The notes under the pieces: model-generated
Databases searched by the model: none
What the model saw: only the letters and a program-made list of their open reading frames with translations
Told to the model about the DNA's origin: nothing
DNA from: Ilex aquifolium
Lineage: Eukaryota > Streptophyta > Magnoliopsida > Aquifoliales > Aquifoliaceae
NCBI GenBank assembly: GCA_951799425.1
Contig: OX637393.1
Span: forward strand, 4,178,001 to 4,242,000
Direction: 5' to 3'
DNA length: 64,000 nucleotides
Translations under genes and position numbers: made by a program
Shown: positions 37,094-49,782 of the stretch, in pieces
Layout: each line of letters begins with the position of its first letter
Numbering within the stretch: position 1 is the first letter of the stretch

Positions 37094-39624
37094 TGTAAAA
37101 CCCGAGAAAATTTAAACCTTTGTGAAAAAGGGCAAAACGGTAAATTGTCACTAAGGTACAGGTTGTAAGCCTGTATTTTTCTAGAACTCGGATGACGAAA
37201 CGGACTTCACCGTTGGATTCATCTCGCGAAAACTAGTTACCCTGTCAAATTTCATTGAATTCCGAGATAGTCGGATTTTTCGCGTTTTACGAGACGAACG
37301 GGCCTCGGGTGACCCCGTACACGAAATTTTTTATAAAATTTTAAATTTTTGGGACATATTAGAGGCAAGTCGAAATAAAAATAATTCGAACTTGAACCGG
37401 AGCGAAATTTAGTCGTTTCGGGATTAAAACGGACCCGAAATTAAGTAGGACGTGTGGCCAATTGTGGGCCAAGTATTCTAAAATATAAATAGGGGGAAAA
37501 ATTAGATTTTTCCCCATTATTCAGCCGATTGTTCAGCCAATAGAGAGAAAGAGGGAGAAAAGAAAGAAAACTCACCTTCTCTCTACGATCTACGGTGCTA
37601 CGGACCTCGAATCCACGCAAGCCAAGAATTAAAGTCGCTCTACTCATCAAGGGCTACGCGGCTATACCAAAAAGCGCAAGTTTTACCGAAGATCAAGGTA
37701 CAGGATTTTTGAGAAGTGAGGGTTTTTGCTTGAATCGGGTCTTGGAACTTCCCTTGGTCGTTCCTCACGCTTCAAGAGGTAGGGTTCCCTCCTACTAAGG
37801 TTTATTCCAAGCCTATAATGTTTTTTATGGAATGGGTAGGATGATAGCCTATGTATCTCTTGCCTATTGTTGTGAAATTGGGTGAATTGGGTAAAGGAAA
37901 TCCTAGCTTGGATAGGTATTTAGAAGTTACTAAATGTGATTTCTATGATTGGACATGTGGAATGAACCCAATGTGAATTTATATGTTATGTGAAATTGGG
38001 GGCATGTTATGAGTTTACATATATGCCTTGAAATTCTAGTATGTTGATAACGTGCTTGAAACATGTATTATGGGAATTATATGCTTTTGATATGATTTTA
38101 CCATGAAAAATGTGAAATGCGTGGAGAATGTTCATATATTACTCATAGCATATTGGACATTGTATTGTGGTTGCAATGAGGCATTACATTGCACTTGTGC
38201 ACGGGAACATTGCATACGTGGGTGTGGGTGCATGGTTGTTGCGTCAACACCACAATTGGTGGACGACAGGTGGGCTCAAGTAAGCTTGGTCGATGACTTA
38301 GTCGAGTCTCACGGTTTGCATGGTTGGTAGGGTTGGGGTTAGCAAGAAGGGCTAGAAGATCCCTCGGGTGCGAGGCCCGGTGATTGGGATACGCACTCCC
38401 TTGGCTCGGCCCATGAAGTGTGTGGGTGTACGCGGAACCCTCGGTGGAAGTCCGTCAATTCCGTGTGGGTTGGGTGACCCTTGGTGTGAGTCCATGAACA
38501 TCCACCCCTATAAAGACCCTAGAATGAAATGTCATTTGATGTGAAACATAAATGACGGATTGGTACACATTGGCACTTGCATGTGTAGAGGAGCCGGGAA
38601 GGGCTCGGTTGATGTGCATGAGTGAGTCTCACCTCATTTCATAGCATGGCATTACATGTTTCAACATGGAATATATTCTTGTTGTGGATTGTTGATTGAT
38701 AGCATGTGAACATTTCATATGCATTTAGGTTGGGGAGTAGCCTCTTTAGGAGATACCCTATTGAGCGTGGCTCACCCTTTATGGGAAAAACATTTCAGGT
38801 GTGGGGTTTGCACCAGGGGATGGCTCACTTGGAGAGCATCACACATGAAGGGGGCCGACTTGTGGCCTTATTTTGAATTGTGTAAAGTTTTTGTATAAAT
38901 TCCATTTTTGATGTATAAATTATGGAATTAATTGTAATAGAACTTGTACAAACAATGTTTTATGTTAATAACTTCATTAGGTATGTTTGGGATGAGTTTG
39001 GAATGGTTTGGAATGAATTGGAAATGAATTGGAGGTGAAAACAACAGGCTGGAAACATTCTGGGTTGTGATTAACGTTCGAACGGCAGCTCACGTTCGAA
39101 CGTCGTGAGCTTACAGTACTTGGTTTCTCTTCTTCGAGGAACAGTGTTTTATGCAGAGAGCCAAAGTACTGGGAGCAGCTCACGTTCGAACGCCAATACA
39201 CGTTCGAACGGTCACAACGTTCGAACGTTGGGAGCTTGCAGTACTTTGGGGTTTCTCCAACAAACAGTGTTTTCATCAGGGAACCAAAGTACTGGGAGCA
39301 GTCCACGTTCGAACGCCAATCCACGTTCGAACGTTGGAAGTTAAACTGAAAATTTTCTGAAACTTTAAAACTAAGTCCTTATGCTTTTGGGCTTCGACTT
39401 TCTTTCTCTTTTCGGATTTAAATGAATTCCAAATGCAATACTTTGAGGGGTATTGAACCTTGGTTTAGTTAATGAAAAAAAAGGGATACACGGGATTATA
39501 AGTGTGGGATAAAATCTTATTTTAAAGGATACTATTGAAGTGATGTCGGGTTATGCGACACTCACGGGTATATTCCGCGGGTTGATGGGCGATCAACGGA
39601 CTCCCGGATTTTTGGGGTGTCACA
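37094..39624 (+). mobile_element. Private solo LTR (gypsy-type) in the gene D intron
   Basis: 2531 bp, begins TGTAAAACCCGAG and ends GGGGTGTCACA, flanked by a perfect CCTAC duplication (37089-37093 and 39625-39629). Block 1 has an empty site with a single CCTAC. TATAAATAGG near 37485 looks like the LTR promoter and suggests plus orientation. No gag or pol sequence is present. It is absent from blocks 1 and 3, so it came after block 2 separated. Confidence 0.9.
39075..39333. repeat. Seven perfect CGTTCGAACG palindromes in the private LTR
   Basis: Copies at 39075, 39093, 39183, 39201, 39218, 39306 and 39324, set in an imperfect repeat of about 105-125 bp that also contains CAAAGTACTGGGAGCAG. 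Several neighbouring pairs are 18 bp apart. Confidence 0.95.
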
Positions 39625-40004
39625 CCTACTCTTAAGTTGGTAGGATTCGACTAATTTGCAAAACTAATATTAAAGTCAAATCACAATTAATCTTATTAAC
39701 TTTATAAGTTGATTGAGTCTCAACGAGATAAAACTGAGTCATGTTGAGATCATTTATCTTACCACATTGACGTTGGCTCTTCACGAGAGTGACAACTCCT
39801 CTCCTTCTCCAATCCATACTAGGTGGCACTGCCCTCACATTTCTATACCTAAATGGCGATTTAGGCGATATTTGATACGATTGAATCAAGTTGCCAGTAT
39901 GAGAGGCAATGAATTCTTCATTACTTAAGTCTGCAAATTCATTGACAGCAAGCTTGTAAGTCTGATTTCCAACTCTATTGAAACCTTCTATGTACTTCAC
40001 ATTG

Positions 40005-42098
40005 GAGCTTTTACCCCAACTCATGGGTTATAAAAAAATATACCCAAAAAAGGGTTGTTTTCAAAGTATTTCTCAAACCCAAGCACTTTTAAAAAAGTCA
40101 TTTGGAATGACCTTTTTTAGACCAAAAAACGTTAGTTGAAATAACGTTTTTAGGCAAAAACGTCAAATCTACTGATGTTTTTTGTTACAAGATAAAAGTC
40201 ATATAACACAACTAAAAACGTCAATTGGACTGACGTTTTTAGTGGAGGGGGTGTGGTTGGACATAAAAGGGAGTGGTCTGATACATGGACAAGAAGCTGA
40301 CCCACATATTGACCGGTAATAGTATTTTGTTTTGGAGGAATGACACTTTAGATGCTAAAAGATTTTTAGATTCTCAATTCATACCCTAAAAAATTAACAT
40401 TCTCAAATAGCCCCTTGAATCACATAAAAAGTTGTAAATGTACTACATTCTGATAGAATTGAGTATGAAATAATGTACAAATAATTGAGCATAAACATGG
40501 AAATTAAACGTGATGATTTCAAACAAAATTATCAGATAAAGAAACATATTTGTTGTTTTGAATCACATTATGAACTTTTTATTAGATTAATGCTACACTC
40601 TAAAAGATGTCAATAGAAGATCTAAATATATTTCAGGTACAAAGTCTCATTTGCCCTTTTGTTTTTCCATAGACCTATGGCTTATTACTCAGTACTAGAC
40701 TTACTACCTACTACATCGCAGGGTTGGTGGCAATCATCAGCCAAAAACTGATCAGTTGATCTGCAAAACACCCATGTAGGAGAGGAGGGAGAGAGAAAGG
40801 TTTGGCTGTTGTTTATACTGTTGCTATCGAGCACTAAACTTGCTTAGCATTTAATTAGGTTAGTTATCAAGAGATTTTCGATTTATATTAGATTCGGTAA
40901 AGGAAGAAGCTTAGAAGGGTTCTTTGAAGGCAAGAAATTTGGAAATTTTGGTTTAAATTGGTTTAGCTTGGAGGTGAAGAAGGGAGGTTGACAAAAAAAG
41001 ACAGGAGAGTGGAAGAGAGAAAAAAAATAATATTGAGAAGATGGTGTAGTTTGGTGTTGCTTAAGGAATTGGAAGATTGAAAACTTCGACACCACAACGT
41101 TTCCAAAGTGGAGAATGTCTCTATGTGCCTATATGTGTGTGTATATGAAGTTGACTGTGTGTGTTACTGTTTATGATATTTATGCTTAAATCACAATGAC
41201 AACCCTTATTGTTTATGCTATTTTCACTACACCCTTTCCTATTTATGGAATTATATTGCACATCTTAGGATGTGATATCTTGTAACGGATTCCCCCTTCA
41301 ATCAGGATATTTTACCCTTACGTGAAAAAAAAACTATTATTTGACCGTTATGCTTTTGTTGTTTTAGTCAAAATTGAGCTATCATCAATACAAAATGATA
41401 ATAAAAGTTAGTAGATTTTTTTTTTCTTAATTTGGCAGACAAATATTTTGATAGATTTTTGGGAAAATGTTTAGAAGATTCTTTTTGGTAAATATATTTT
41501 ATGAATCGAATAAAGAAGTAAACTTCGGAACTTATAAACTTTATTTTTTGGCAATTGATAGATCGACAATCCAATTTTGTCTATAAGAGCAAAACTTTGA
41601 CTGATTGACTCTAGATCTAACTAGACAACTTTGTCTATAAGAGAAAAAGAATATGTTACAATACTGATTTTCTTACTTGAGGGTTAAATGGGTGGTTCAA
41701 GCCATTAAATTTGATTAAATCTGACACAATGGAGAATCTGTGATTAAGAGGTCTATTGTAATTCCTAAAAACAAGAGGGGATGCACTGAAAATGTCAAAA
41801 AGTAAAAGGGATGTGGTTGTAATTAGACCACCCCCTTTTTATGTCCAACCACACCCCTCCACTAAAAAGTCAGATGGACCAACGTTTTTAGGTGTGTTAC
41901 ATGACTTTTATCCTGCAACAAAAAACGTCAGTTGGTTTGACCTTTTTGCCTAAAAACGTTACTCTTACTAACGTCTTTTGGTCTAAAAACGGCATTCCAA
42001 ATGACGTTTTTAAAAGTGTCTGAATTTGAAAAATACTTTGAAAACAACCCTCTTCTGAGTATATTTTTGTACAACCCCATGGGTTGGGATAAAAGCTC
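40005..42098. mobile_element. Element with long terminal inverted repeats, block 2
   Basis: Copy of 16897-19012 with the same GAGCTTTTA ends. It lacks a short GA-rich piece near 40790 and carries roughly 1% substitutions relative to block 1, clearly more than the left part of the block. Confidence 0.8.
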
Positions 42099-43845
42099 GT
42101 TTTGTGCTTATGTTGGTGGCTTTGGGTGACAATGTGAGATCTCAAATTTTTAGAAGTAGTTTAAGCATAATTATGTGGGCTAAATTGTAATTGTGTGAAA
42201 TTATTAAAGGGTTAATTAAATTAAATTTTTCATAGCCATGATGTATGTGAACATACATTGGGTAGGTGGACCCCGTTAGTGAGATATGACTGAGACCTAT
42301 GTATAGAATTTCATGTATGGAAAAGTAGTGGGTTGATTTTGAAATCAGTTAAAGACTTGGGAGGAGGCAAGCGTAAATAACCAATTAAAATGGAACACCT
42401 TTACAGGTGTTGGCAAAAAAAAAAGAGAAGAAAAAGTGAGTTATCTTATGTCAGGTGGGTGTGTGCATGCATGCCGTGTGTGTGTGCATGCCATGTGTGG
42501 GTGTGTGTGTTTTATGGTGTGAAGTGTGTGTTTAAAATATAAAAAAAAATAGTGTGTGTCTGTTTGCTTTGGGGAGAAACGGTGAGAAAGGGAAGGCGAG
42601 CAAGGGAGGAAGAAAGGAAAAAAAAAAAAAAAAACAACAACAACAAAGGCCAAGACTTCCTTTACACTTAGAAGTCTCGTCAAAGAGAGGAAGACAAGGT
42701 TTTGGCTTGGAGAAGAAAGAAGGGAAGAAGAAGAAGAAAAAGAAAGGGTTGGAAAGAATTCAATGTGAGAAAATTTGGGGGTTTGGATATGCATCCCCAT
42801 TTAAGGTAAGAAATAGCATGTCTTTTGTTACATTTCCATAGCTATATGGGAATAAATTAAATGCAAAAATAATTTTTTAGCTATGCATTTCATAGGATTA
42901 AACAATAATAGTGTACGAGTGATTTTAATTCACTGAAGTGTTGAATTGTTAGTTATGTCGTCAAAGATTTCAATGGAATTCTGGTAAAAAGAAATATTAT
43001 TGGATAATCTCTAAAATTAATGAATTTTATGTTATAGGAAAATTTGGGCCGAGTAGATTATTTTATTTGGTAAATTTACCCGGTTGAATAGGTTGTTATA
43101 CTCCAGGCGAGTTGATTATTTTAAGTAGATTATTTCAATTGGTTCGAGTTGATTATTTTAATTAGTTCGAGTTGATTATTTTAATTGAGATTTTAAGGCA
43201 ATTATCAAGGATTCGTAGAGCATATTATGATTTATTTCTAGTTAGGAAATTACTCTATAATAGTGAAGTTAGCCTCTGTATATAATTAACGTGGAAATAA
43301 TTTAAATACTAAAAATATTAATAGCGATCCACTCGAGCTTAGGAAAGAGATTGATCGGGTCTTATAACATATAAATTATGTTGGAGTAAGTGTGATTATG
43401 CACATATAAATTAAGTATTGAGGACATTAACGGATTCATGGAGAATGCTTGAATGCAATTATAATTATATGTGTGGTAGGGTCAGAAATATCTACATCAA
43501 GGAACGTCTCGCTAAAGGACCCGGCAAAGGGAATCGACATCGATGTAGATTTTTACTCGAGGTAGGTGCACTACCCTACATCTTTTATTTGATAAATATT
43601 TAAGTTTGGTTTAAATGTTTTTGAGATGATTTTTGTTTAGATTTAACAGCTTAGTGATGTGATAATGTTGTTCAATGGAAATTGACTAAACGACGAAGTA
43701 ATTCTTTTTGGCTTGGGTTGATTGTGTAATGGAATATGTGCATACGACACGAGTTGACTGTCTAGGTGGTTAACTTACTTCTGTCTGAACGTGATTCATC
43801 CTTACTACGAGATAGACATTATGAAAAATAATTGTTGGATACAAG

Positions 43846-44052
43846 TTCTCTTCGTGACAGGAACTAAGTGTTCGATTTTGAGTTGTCTACGTGACAGAAA
43901 CTAAGTGTTCGATTTCGAGTGGTCTTCGTGACAGGAACTAAGTGTTTGATTTCGAATTGTCTACGTGACAGGAACTAAGTATTCGATTTTGAGTTGTCTT
44001 CGTGACAGGAACTAAGTGTTCGATTTTGTGTTGTCTACGTGGCAGGAAGAAA
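43846..44052. repeat. 37-bp minisatellite, third copy
   Basis: Same array as at 194-400 with a few unit-specific substitutions (first unit TTCTCTTCG). Confidence 0.88.
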
Positions 44053-44568
44053 TAAAATGACTGTAGGTCATCCAAAATGATGTGAACTAAATGTTTGGTA
44101 TGGGTCATCTATGTGATGGAAATTAGCGATGTGCTTCGAATTGTCCACGTGACGGAATATTAGTTATGTGTTTCGAGTCGTCTAAGTGACGAGAATTTTT
44201 ATGGTGTGTGGCTTGAATTCCTTGTGTAATCGGGGGTGTGTGCGTCCAGAGGTATTCGTTGTGCGGCTTAATTTAATTATATTGAAGTAATGATTTGTGC
44301 AGTATATTTTGTCTGTGTGGTATATACAAGTTATGTCTATGTGAAGTACATGAACAACGTGTATGTGGTGAAGTGTAATTTGAAAGTTGATAACTATTGT
44401 TTTGTTAAGGTTGTTCCTAAATTAACATATTTTTTTTTTCCCTGTTGTGCTCATGATTAATGATCACATCTTTGCTCTCACTATTGATATTAATGACTTT
44501 TCAGGAAAAATCGTAAAGATGCGAGGAGTTTACTGCCAAGTCTAGAGGGTCGAATGGGATGTCGTCGT

Positions 44569-44620
44569 GGGGGGGGGGGGGGGGGGGGGCCTTGTTTATA
44601 TGTCCTTTAAACTTAAATTG

Positions 44621-44671
<51 letters not shown>

Positions 44672-44743
44672 CATAGTTTTGAGATCAATATCCCGGTCTG
44701 ACAATAAGTAAGGCTCATGGTGAGCCATTCCACTAATGAGTTA
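44569..44743. repeat. Poly-G run and AT microsatellite insertion in the LTR
   Basis: 21 consecutive G at 44569-44589 replace GGGGTGGGG of the other copies. Then 145 bp absent from them (44599-44743), including about 45 bp of (AT)n at 44624-44668, is bracketed by TTA at 44596-44598 and 44741-44743. Its identity is unknown. Confidence 0.85.
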
Positions 44744-44859
44744 AAGTTAAATTTTATGTGCTTCTATTTATGTATAGAAAAGTGGTAGAGATTTATGGTT
44801 GTTGTCGAGTTCGCTTTATCGTTTGAGACAAATAGTGTACCCCGGGTTGGGGTGTTACA

Positions 44860-45685
44860 GACAAAGTGACTACATTTCTATGATTTTGTTCTCTTCATGT
44901 TTTGAAACACTGCTACTAGTTACTTTCATTAATTAGGGTTGAACATGTTTTGTGCAGCTCGATTGAGGAATTTAGAGCATTGATTTTAGGAGTGGAATTA
45001 TACATGAACTTTGTTTTGCTAGTGATTGTTTGGTGTTGAGAATCCCTTATGTTCTTAATTAAGTTTAGATTATGGAAAACATTCATATATGTAATGCAAG
45101 ATTTCCCGTTATACCATTGTTCAAAGTGTTGGCCGATTTTGATATGATTTCACCGAGTTCTTTCTGACTCGAAATCTTTCATCCCGAGATTGATAAATGT
45201 TCCATGTAAACTACGTGTCACACTCGACTCCAGATTAACTCAGACACAATTGAGTCGTCTGAGCCATCACTCTGCGATGTCATAATACCATTATCGTGAC
45301 CTCATTATCTCCTCATGCCCAATTTTTTCTAGCATTTCGTGTGTAACGTTTGGTGTCAGAATGAACTCTTCTACAGCTTTGCATTTGCAGAGCCGTTTCC
45401 CATGTTAGCCATAGCATCAAATTGGATAGAACAAGGCCTTCTACCACAATTAATATAGAATGAACGAGTTGACTCTTAGTCTATAAACAAGAGGGCTTGT
45501 CCAAATCAGTTTTAGAGATGGACCGATATGAATCTGACTAAACATGATATTAACCCCCTACAAACGGGCGTATACACAGCACGAACAGGTATGACATGTA
45601 GAATGCAGTGTTGTTTCGAGTTTGCAGGCAATCAAGATACTGAAGAGTACGACTACAATGTATTAACTGTTCTTTGCACTGTCGA
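44860..45685. other. Spacer D-A, block 3
   Basis: No gene seen; copy of 1051-1970 with a deletion of roughly 90 bp at about 45360, just after TTGGTGTCAGAA. Confidence 0.68.
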
Positions 45686-45810
45686 TTTATTACATATATA
45701 AGAACTGCATTGCATTACTTATAAAGAGCTAAATGCAGCTAACATATAATAACACACTTCTATACCATTGTAAATAACATAATGATAATTCACCCATCAT
45801 ATGGTAATAT
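45686..45810 (-). promoter_or_regulatory. Gene A 3' UTR block with AATAAA, block 3
   Basis: AATAAA on the minus strand at 45686-45691 and the conserved CTGCATTGCAT block. Confidence 0.6.
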
Positions 45811-47031
45811 CTAAGCTGTTGGATAGGAAGAGTCCATAGCAATCCCACACAGGCCTTCTTTGGCTTCGATATCTCTTTGCATCATTATGTATCCTTCATT
45901 TCCCCAACTGGTGGTGCCCCATGAATTCTTGATTAACCAATACTTTGTGCCATCAGCCGTAGTGCCATACCCAACTGTCGTAACACCATGGTTTAGATCG
46001 GTTCCACAATCTCCAGTGAAAACACCGCTCGAGTAAAATTGGAACGCAACTCCACTTGCATCAATGGCAACAGAAACTGGTTGATTGGCCACGGCCTGCA
46101 ATAACGCCTTCTCACTGTTGGCTGGCACGTTCTCATAACCCTTGATCTCGGCAGCATGGGAAGCTTCTTCCTCAACATTGCAAGTTCCATCAGTTGCCTG
46201 GTATGGATAAGCTGCTTCAGTGGCTATCCCTTTGTTGTGTACAATAAATTCGAACCCACCTTCCATGGTGCCACCTTCGCATCCTCTATCATTACCGCTT
46301 CTGTCACAGTCTACTAGCTCCTGCTCAGACAGTGAGATCAATTTACCAGTGGTAAGTTTGGTTATTCCTTCCGTGGCTGCTATCGTTGAAAACGCCCAAC
46401 AACTTCCTGTTTGAGAAAAAAACAAATAAAAATGAAATGTCAGGGTACGGAGATCTTATCACTTCAGTGTCTTCTGAGGATCAAATATGTGCAGTCTTAT
46501 TCTCTATTTGGAAAGGCTATTTTCTGAGTGAGAAAAACAATAAATAGATATGAAAAGTGTAGCTATAGAGTGAATTTGTGAAAAGAGTTATTCCTTACCA
46601 CATCGACCTTGATCCTTAATAGGCGTAACAGCTCCTTCCTTCCTCCAGTCCATAGTAGCTGGTACTGCAGTCACATTTTCATACTTAAATGAAGTAGTTT
46701 TTGACTTTGGATTGGATGGTTTCTTCAATCCATTGCGAGAGGCCTTAAACTCCTCATTTGTCTGGTCTGCAAATTCGTTGATGCTCAACTTGTAAGGTCG
46801 ATTCCCAGCGCTGTTGAAAGATTCTATGAACTCCACGTTCTCCTTGAATATCATGAGACGTCTTTCCTTCTCTGCAATGTTCTTGTAAACACGTCCATAG
46901 CGAGCCATCCATTGCTCATGTCTCTCCGAGATGGATGCTTCAGGTAGTGTGCGGGATGCAGCCTGAGAAGCCCACATCCCGAGAATTATCAATGCTGCGA
47001 CGATCAATTTTTTTTCTAACGATGATCCCAT
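45811..47031 (-). CDS. Gene A, block 3: SAG12/SAG39-like cysteine protease, intact
   Basis: Exons 47031-46599 and 46406-45811, 342 residues, start at the ATG at 47031. Two substitutions separate it from the other A proteins: Ala to Val in CNVEEE and Ala to Thr two residues after the HGV of the active-site His loop (HGVTTVGYG). All catalytic and prodomain motifs are kept. Thus A is the only paralogue intact in every block although B, C and D of this block are broken. Confidence 0.93.
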
Positions 47032-47281
47032 CGCCTCAAAATTGAATGACTATAACTATGACTTTGTAACGATTTGAATATGGAAGTACATTTCTTGTTA
47101 GAAATAGGTACATATATATAGAGAGAGAAAATGCATATGGTTCCTTGAAGTTTTGTTCTCACAAAGCTTCAGTCCCATGTGATGTAGTCGCTGTTAGAGA
47201 GGCCCTATTCCGTGGCTTGTTGCGCAATCTGTAACGACTTGGACCACCCGGTTGTGCGCCTTAAACTCTTCCCATTGAACA
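47032..47281 (-). promoter_or_regulatory. Gene A core promoter, block 3
   Basis: TATATATA at 47113-47120, ATGCAT box and the same upstream blocks; a few substitutions and a 2-bp shorter AT run relative to block 1. Confidence 0.66.
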
Positions 47282-47290
47282 TAGAAATAT

Positions 47291-48316
47291 TGGAGAATTA
47301 CACCCAGGCCCCCAGAGGTTTTTTACTTAATCACTCAGACCCCCTGACATTTGAAATATTACACACAGACCCCCTGAGGTTTGTACGCGCGTAACACTTA
47401 GACCCCTGCTGTAAATATATCAATTAATAAATTACACTTAGACCCCCTTGAAGTTTGTATGTATATAATACTTAGACTCCTTAAGTTTAAAATATTATAC
47501 TTAGACCAAAAATACTCTAATCAAAGATATAATATCAAATATTTTAAATTTTACAACCAAAATTCATATTCTATTGTATCATTTATTGAAATAAAATTAA
47601 AAATAAAAATTTAATTTTTTCTTAAAAAATCGTAATTAGTATACAATTATACTATCTATTGGAATAAAGTTAAAAAAATCAAACAAGGGGTCTAAGTCAT
47701 TCATAATAGAACATAAATTTTACATCTAAAATTCATGTTCTTTTATGTTATTTATTGAAATAAAATCAAAAATAAAAATCTAGTGTTTTTAAAAAAAATC
47801 ATAGTTAGTATATAATTATACTATCTATTAGAATAAAACTAAAAAATTAAATAAGGGATCAAACTGTAATGGACACAATATCTTTTAACTTTAATTGGAG
47901 CAGTTTGGTATTTTAATTTGATTGTTTAAACGACCAAATTAAATTTCAATAGACAATATAATTGTATACTAATCACGATTTTTTAAGAAAAAATTGAATT
48001 TTTAGTTTTGATTTTATTTCAATAAAAGATTCAATAGAACATGAATTTTAATTGTAAACTTTAAAATATTTGATATTTTATCTTTGATTGAAATATTTTT
48101 TGTCTAAGTATAATATTTTAAACTTAAGGGATCTAAGTAATATATATTTATAAACTTTAGGAGGTCTAGGTGTAATTTATTAATGGATATATTTACAGCA
48201 GGGATCTAAGTGTTACACGCGTACAAACTCCAGGGGTTCTGTGTGTAATATTTCAAATGTCACTGGGTCTGAGTGATTAAGTGACAAACCTCAGGAGGTA
48301 TGAGTGTAATTCTCCC
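47291..48316. mobile_element. Non-autonomous Mutator-like element, block 3
   Basis: 1026 bp with TAGAAATAT at 47282-47290 and 48317-48325. The first base is T instead of G and several substitutions lie in the right terminal repeat (around 48225-48265). Confidence 0.88.
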
Positions 48317-48325
48317 TAGAAATAT

Positions 48326-49091
48326 TGAATAGTCATGCTTCTCTTATTAACTTGTTCTGTGGCACCTAGTGACCTGTTTGTCATTTATAGTGCTACATAA
48401 ATACTTCAGTACCCTACCGAATATTATAACGTTAAAAACTCTGAAGTTACAATTTTTTGAGGCTCGAAATTATGACTCGAAAGGATATAAATTACAATTC
48501 AAAAACTTATGTTAGAGTATTTTAAATAAAAAAGTGTTTATTTTTTGTGAAAACTCAATCTTACGTCGACCAAAATTTTAAAATATATTTATATGTGTGT
48601 GTGCTAGTGTTATCTAGCATTTGAGTTAATGTGAGACCTTAGAACTCTAATGTTTACGAAACACACTACCCAGCCTAGTCCAAACCCGGGTAAGGTAAAT
48701 AGAATAAAATATTAACTAGTATTAAATCTAGTTTTTAATATTTTATTTAATTAATTTCCGTCGTAACTCCTATATTAAAAATTCAGTTTCTGAATACTAA
48801 AGGTTCTAACGGCTAGTTTTCTAACATCTATTTTTTATTTAATTTTAATAGTTATTATTTGATTAAATATGGGAGTTATTACGGAATATTAAACACGTAT
48901 ATTTTCTGTATATATATTTACGTGGTTCAGTATAGAAATATATAATCTGAATATTTACTATATTTTTCTCTACTGCATAAGTTCTTAGGCAAAATTGAAA
49001 AGTATCATATGAAGCGTTTCATTTGATTGGGCAGATCTGAGTGAAGCAATAGTCAGTAGGTTGGACTGTTGTATTCTGGGAACAACGCGTT
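48326..49091. other. AT-rich spacer upstream of gene A, block 3
   Basis: No gene seen; the AT run is replaced by a TATATGTGTGTG tract near 48588. Confidence 0.6.
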
Positions 49092-49782
49092 GTTTTTTTT
49101 TCCAAAAGTAAAATGTATTTAAAAAAAACAGATATATAAGGGTAATCACCCACAAATTGTACAGTGAAGTCGCGTAGGACTCAAAGACAAACATAAAAAA
49201 ACCCAAAAAATCAAGGCTCAGAACACAAGTCTGTAAGAGATGCCTGAATAAGAGTATCTCCCACAGAATTGTTGACAAAAGTATACATTGGTAAACAAAA
49301 ACAGACAAAACAGGACTTCACTGTACATTAACACCACTGAGAACGACCAGCAAGCATCAACCCTCATCAGACTGGCTTTTGCTCACAGCCCAATAGCAGA
49401 TCAGCCCATTGACAGCTTCAGCTCCCTCAGCTTTCCATCAGCTCACGCCAGCATTTCTGCCAGCTCATGGACCATGGATCCCTTCAGCTGCCCATTTAAG
49501 TGTTGTATCCCTCGGCTGGAGGCAACAGCTGAAGAGGTCTTGTATTTGAGAGAAGCCAATCTACTCCACACAATCCGCAGGATAAGATGGGTAACAGAAA
49601 TTGAATCCTTGAACTGGTTTCTAAATCTTCTATTATTTCTCTCCATCCACAAGTGATAAACAGTGGCAGCCAAGCAGATTCTGCAAATCAGTTTCTTCAT
49701 CGACTTACCCTTCCATTAATAGAGCGACCTAGTTCGTGCCTCGCCCTGCCATACACTTTATGTTTGAGATTTCATTTTTTTC
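49092..49782 (-). mobile_element. LINE-1 remnant, block 3
   Basis: Copy of the LINE 3' end in block 1, frame at 49700-49443. About 25 bp is missing near 49466 relative to blocks 1 and 2, and the two target duplications have drifted (CAACGCGTT and CAACAAGTT). Confidence 0.78.

Larger units (their letters stand above)
35868..40004 (-). pseudogene. Gene D, block 2: cysteine protease pseudogene split by an LTR in its intron
   Basis: Exon 2 is 36457-35868 and the exon 1 remnant is 40004-39763. The intron has grown from 769 bp to 3305 bp because a solo LTR (37094-39624) lies in it. The ancient defects of block 1 are shared: no signal peptide or early prodomain, and a one-base frameshift just before the catalytic His. 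Small changes distinguish it from block 1, such as Met to Thr in CNANMTSA. Confidence 0.9.
20571..43652. repeat. Tandem segmental block 2 (genes A-B-C-D plus private solo LTR)
   Basis: Second copy of the block. The offset from block 1 is 20570, rising to 20572 after a 2-bp longer AT run near 25441 and to about 23108 after a 2531-bp private LTR at 37094-39624. A and B proteins are identical to block 1 in the coding parts I compared. Confidence 0.97.
42133..44859. mobile_element. Solo LTR (gypsy-type), spanning the block 2/3 junction
   Basis: 2727 bp, from TGTGAGATCTC to the original TGTTACA end, with GACAA at 42128-42132 and 44860-44864. It is longer than the 2574-bp copy because of a poly-G expansion and a 145-bp insertion near 44569-44743. 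Confidence 0.87.

Noticed and set aside
38103-38330. 75-codon Cys-rich frame in the block 2 LTR
   Set aside because: Single short frame in a non-coding LTR with no signal peptide or family match.
39105-39344. Overlapping 69-115-codon frames on both strands in the block 2 LTR
   Set aside because: They come from the palindromic repeat, which gives open frames on both strands; no protein similarity recognised.
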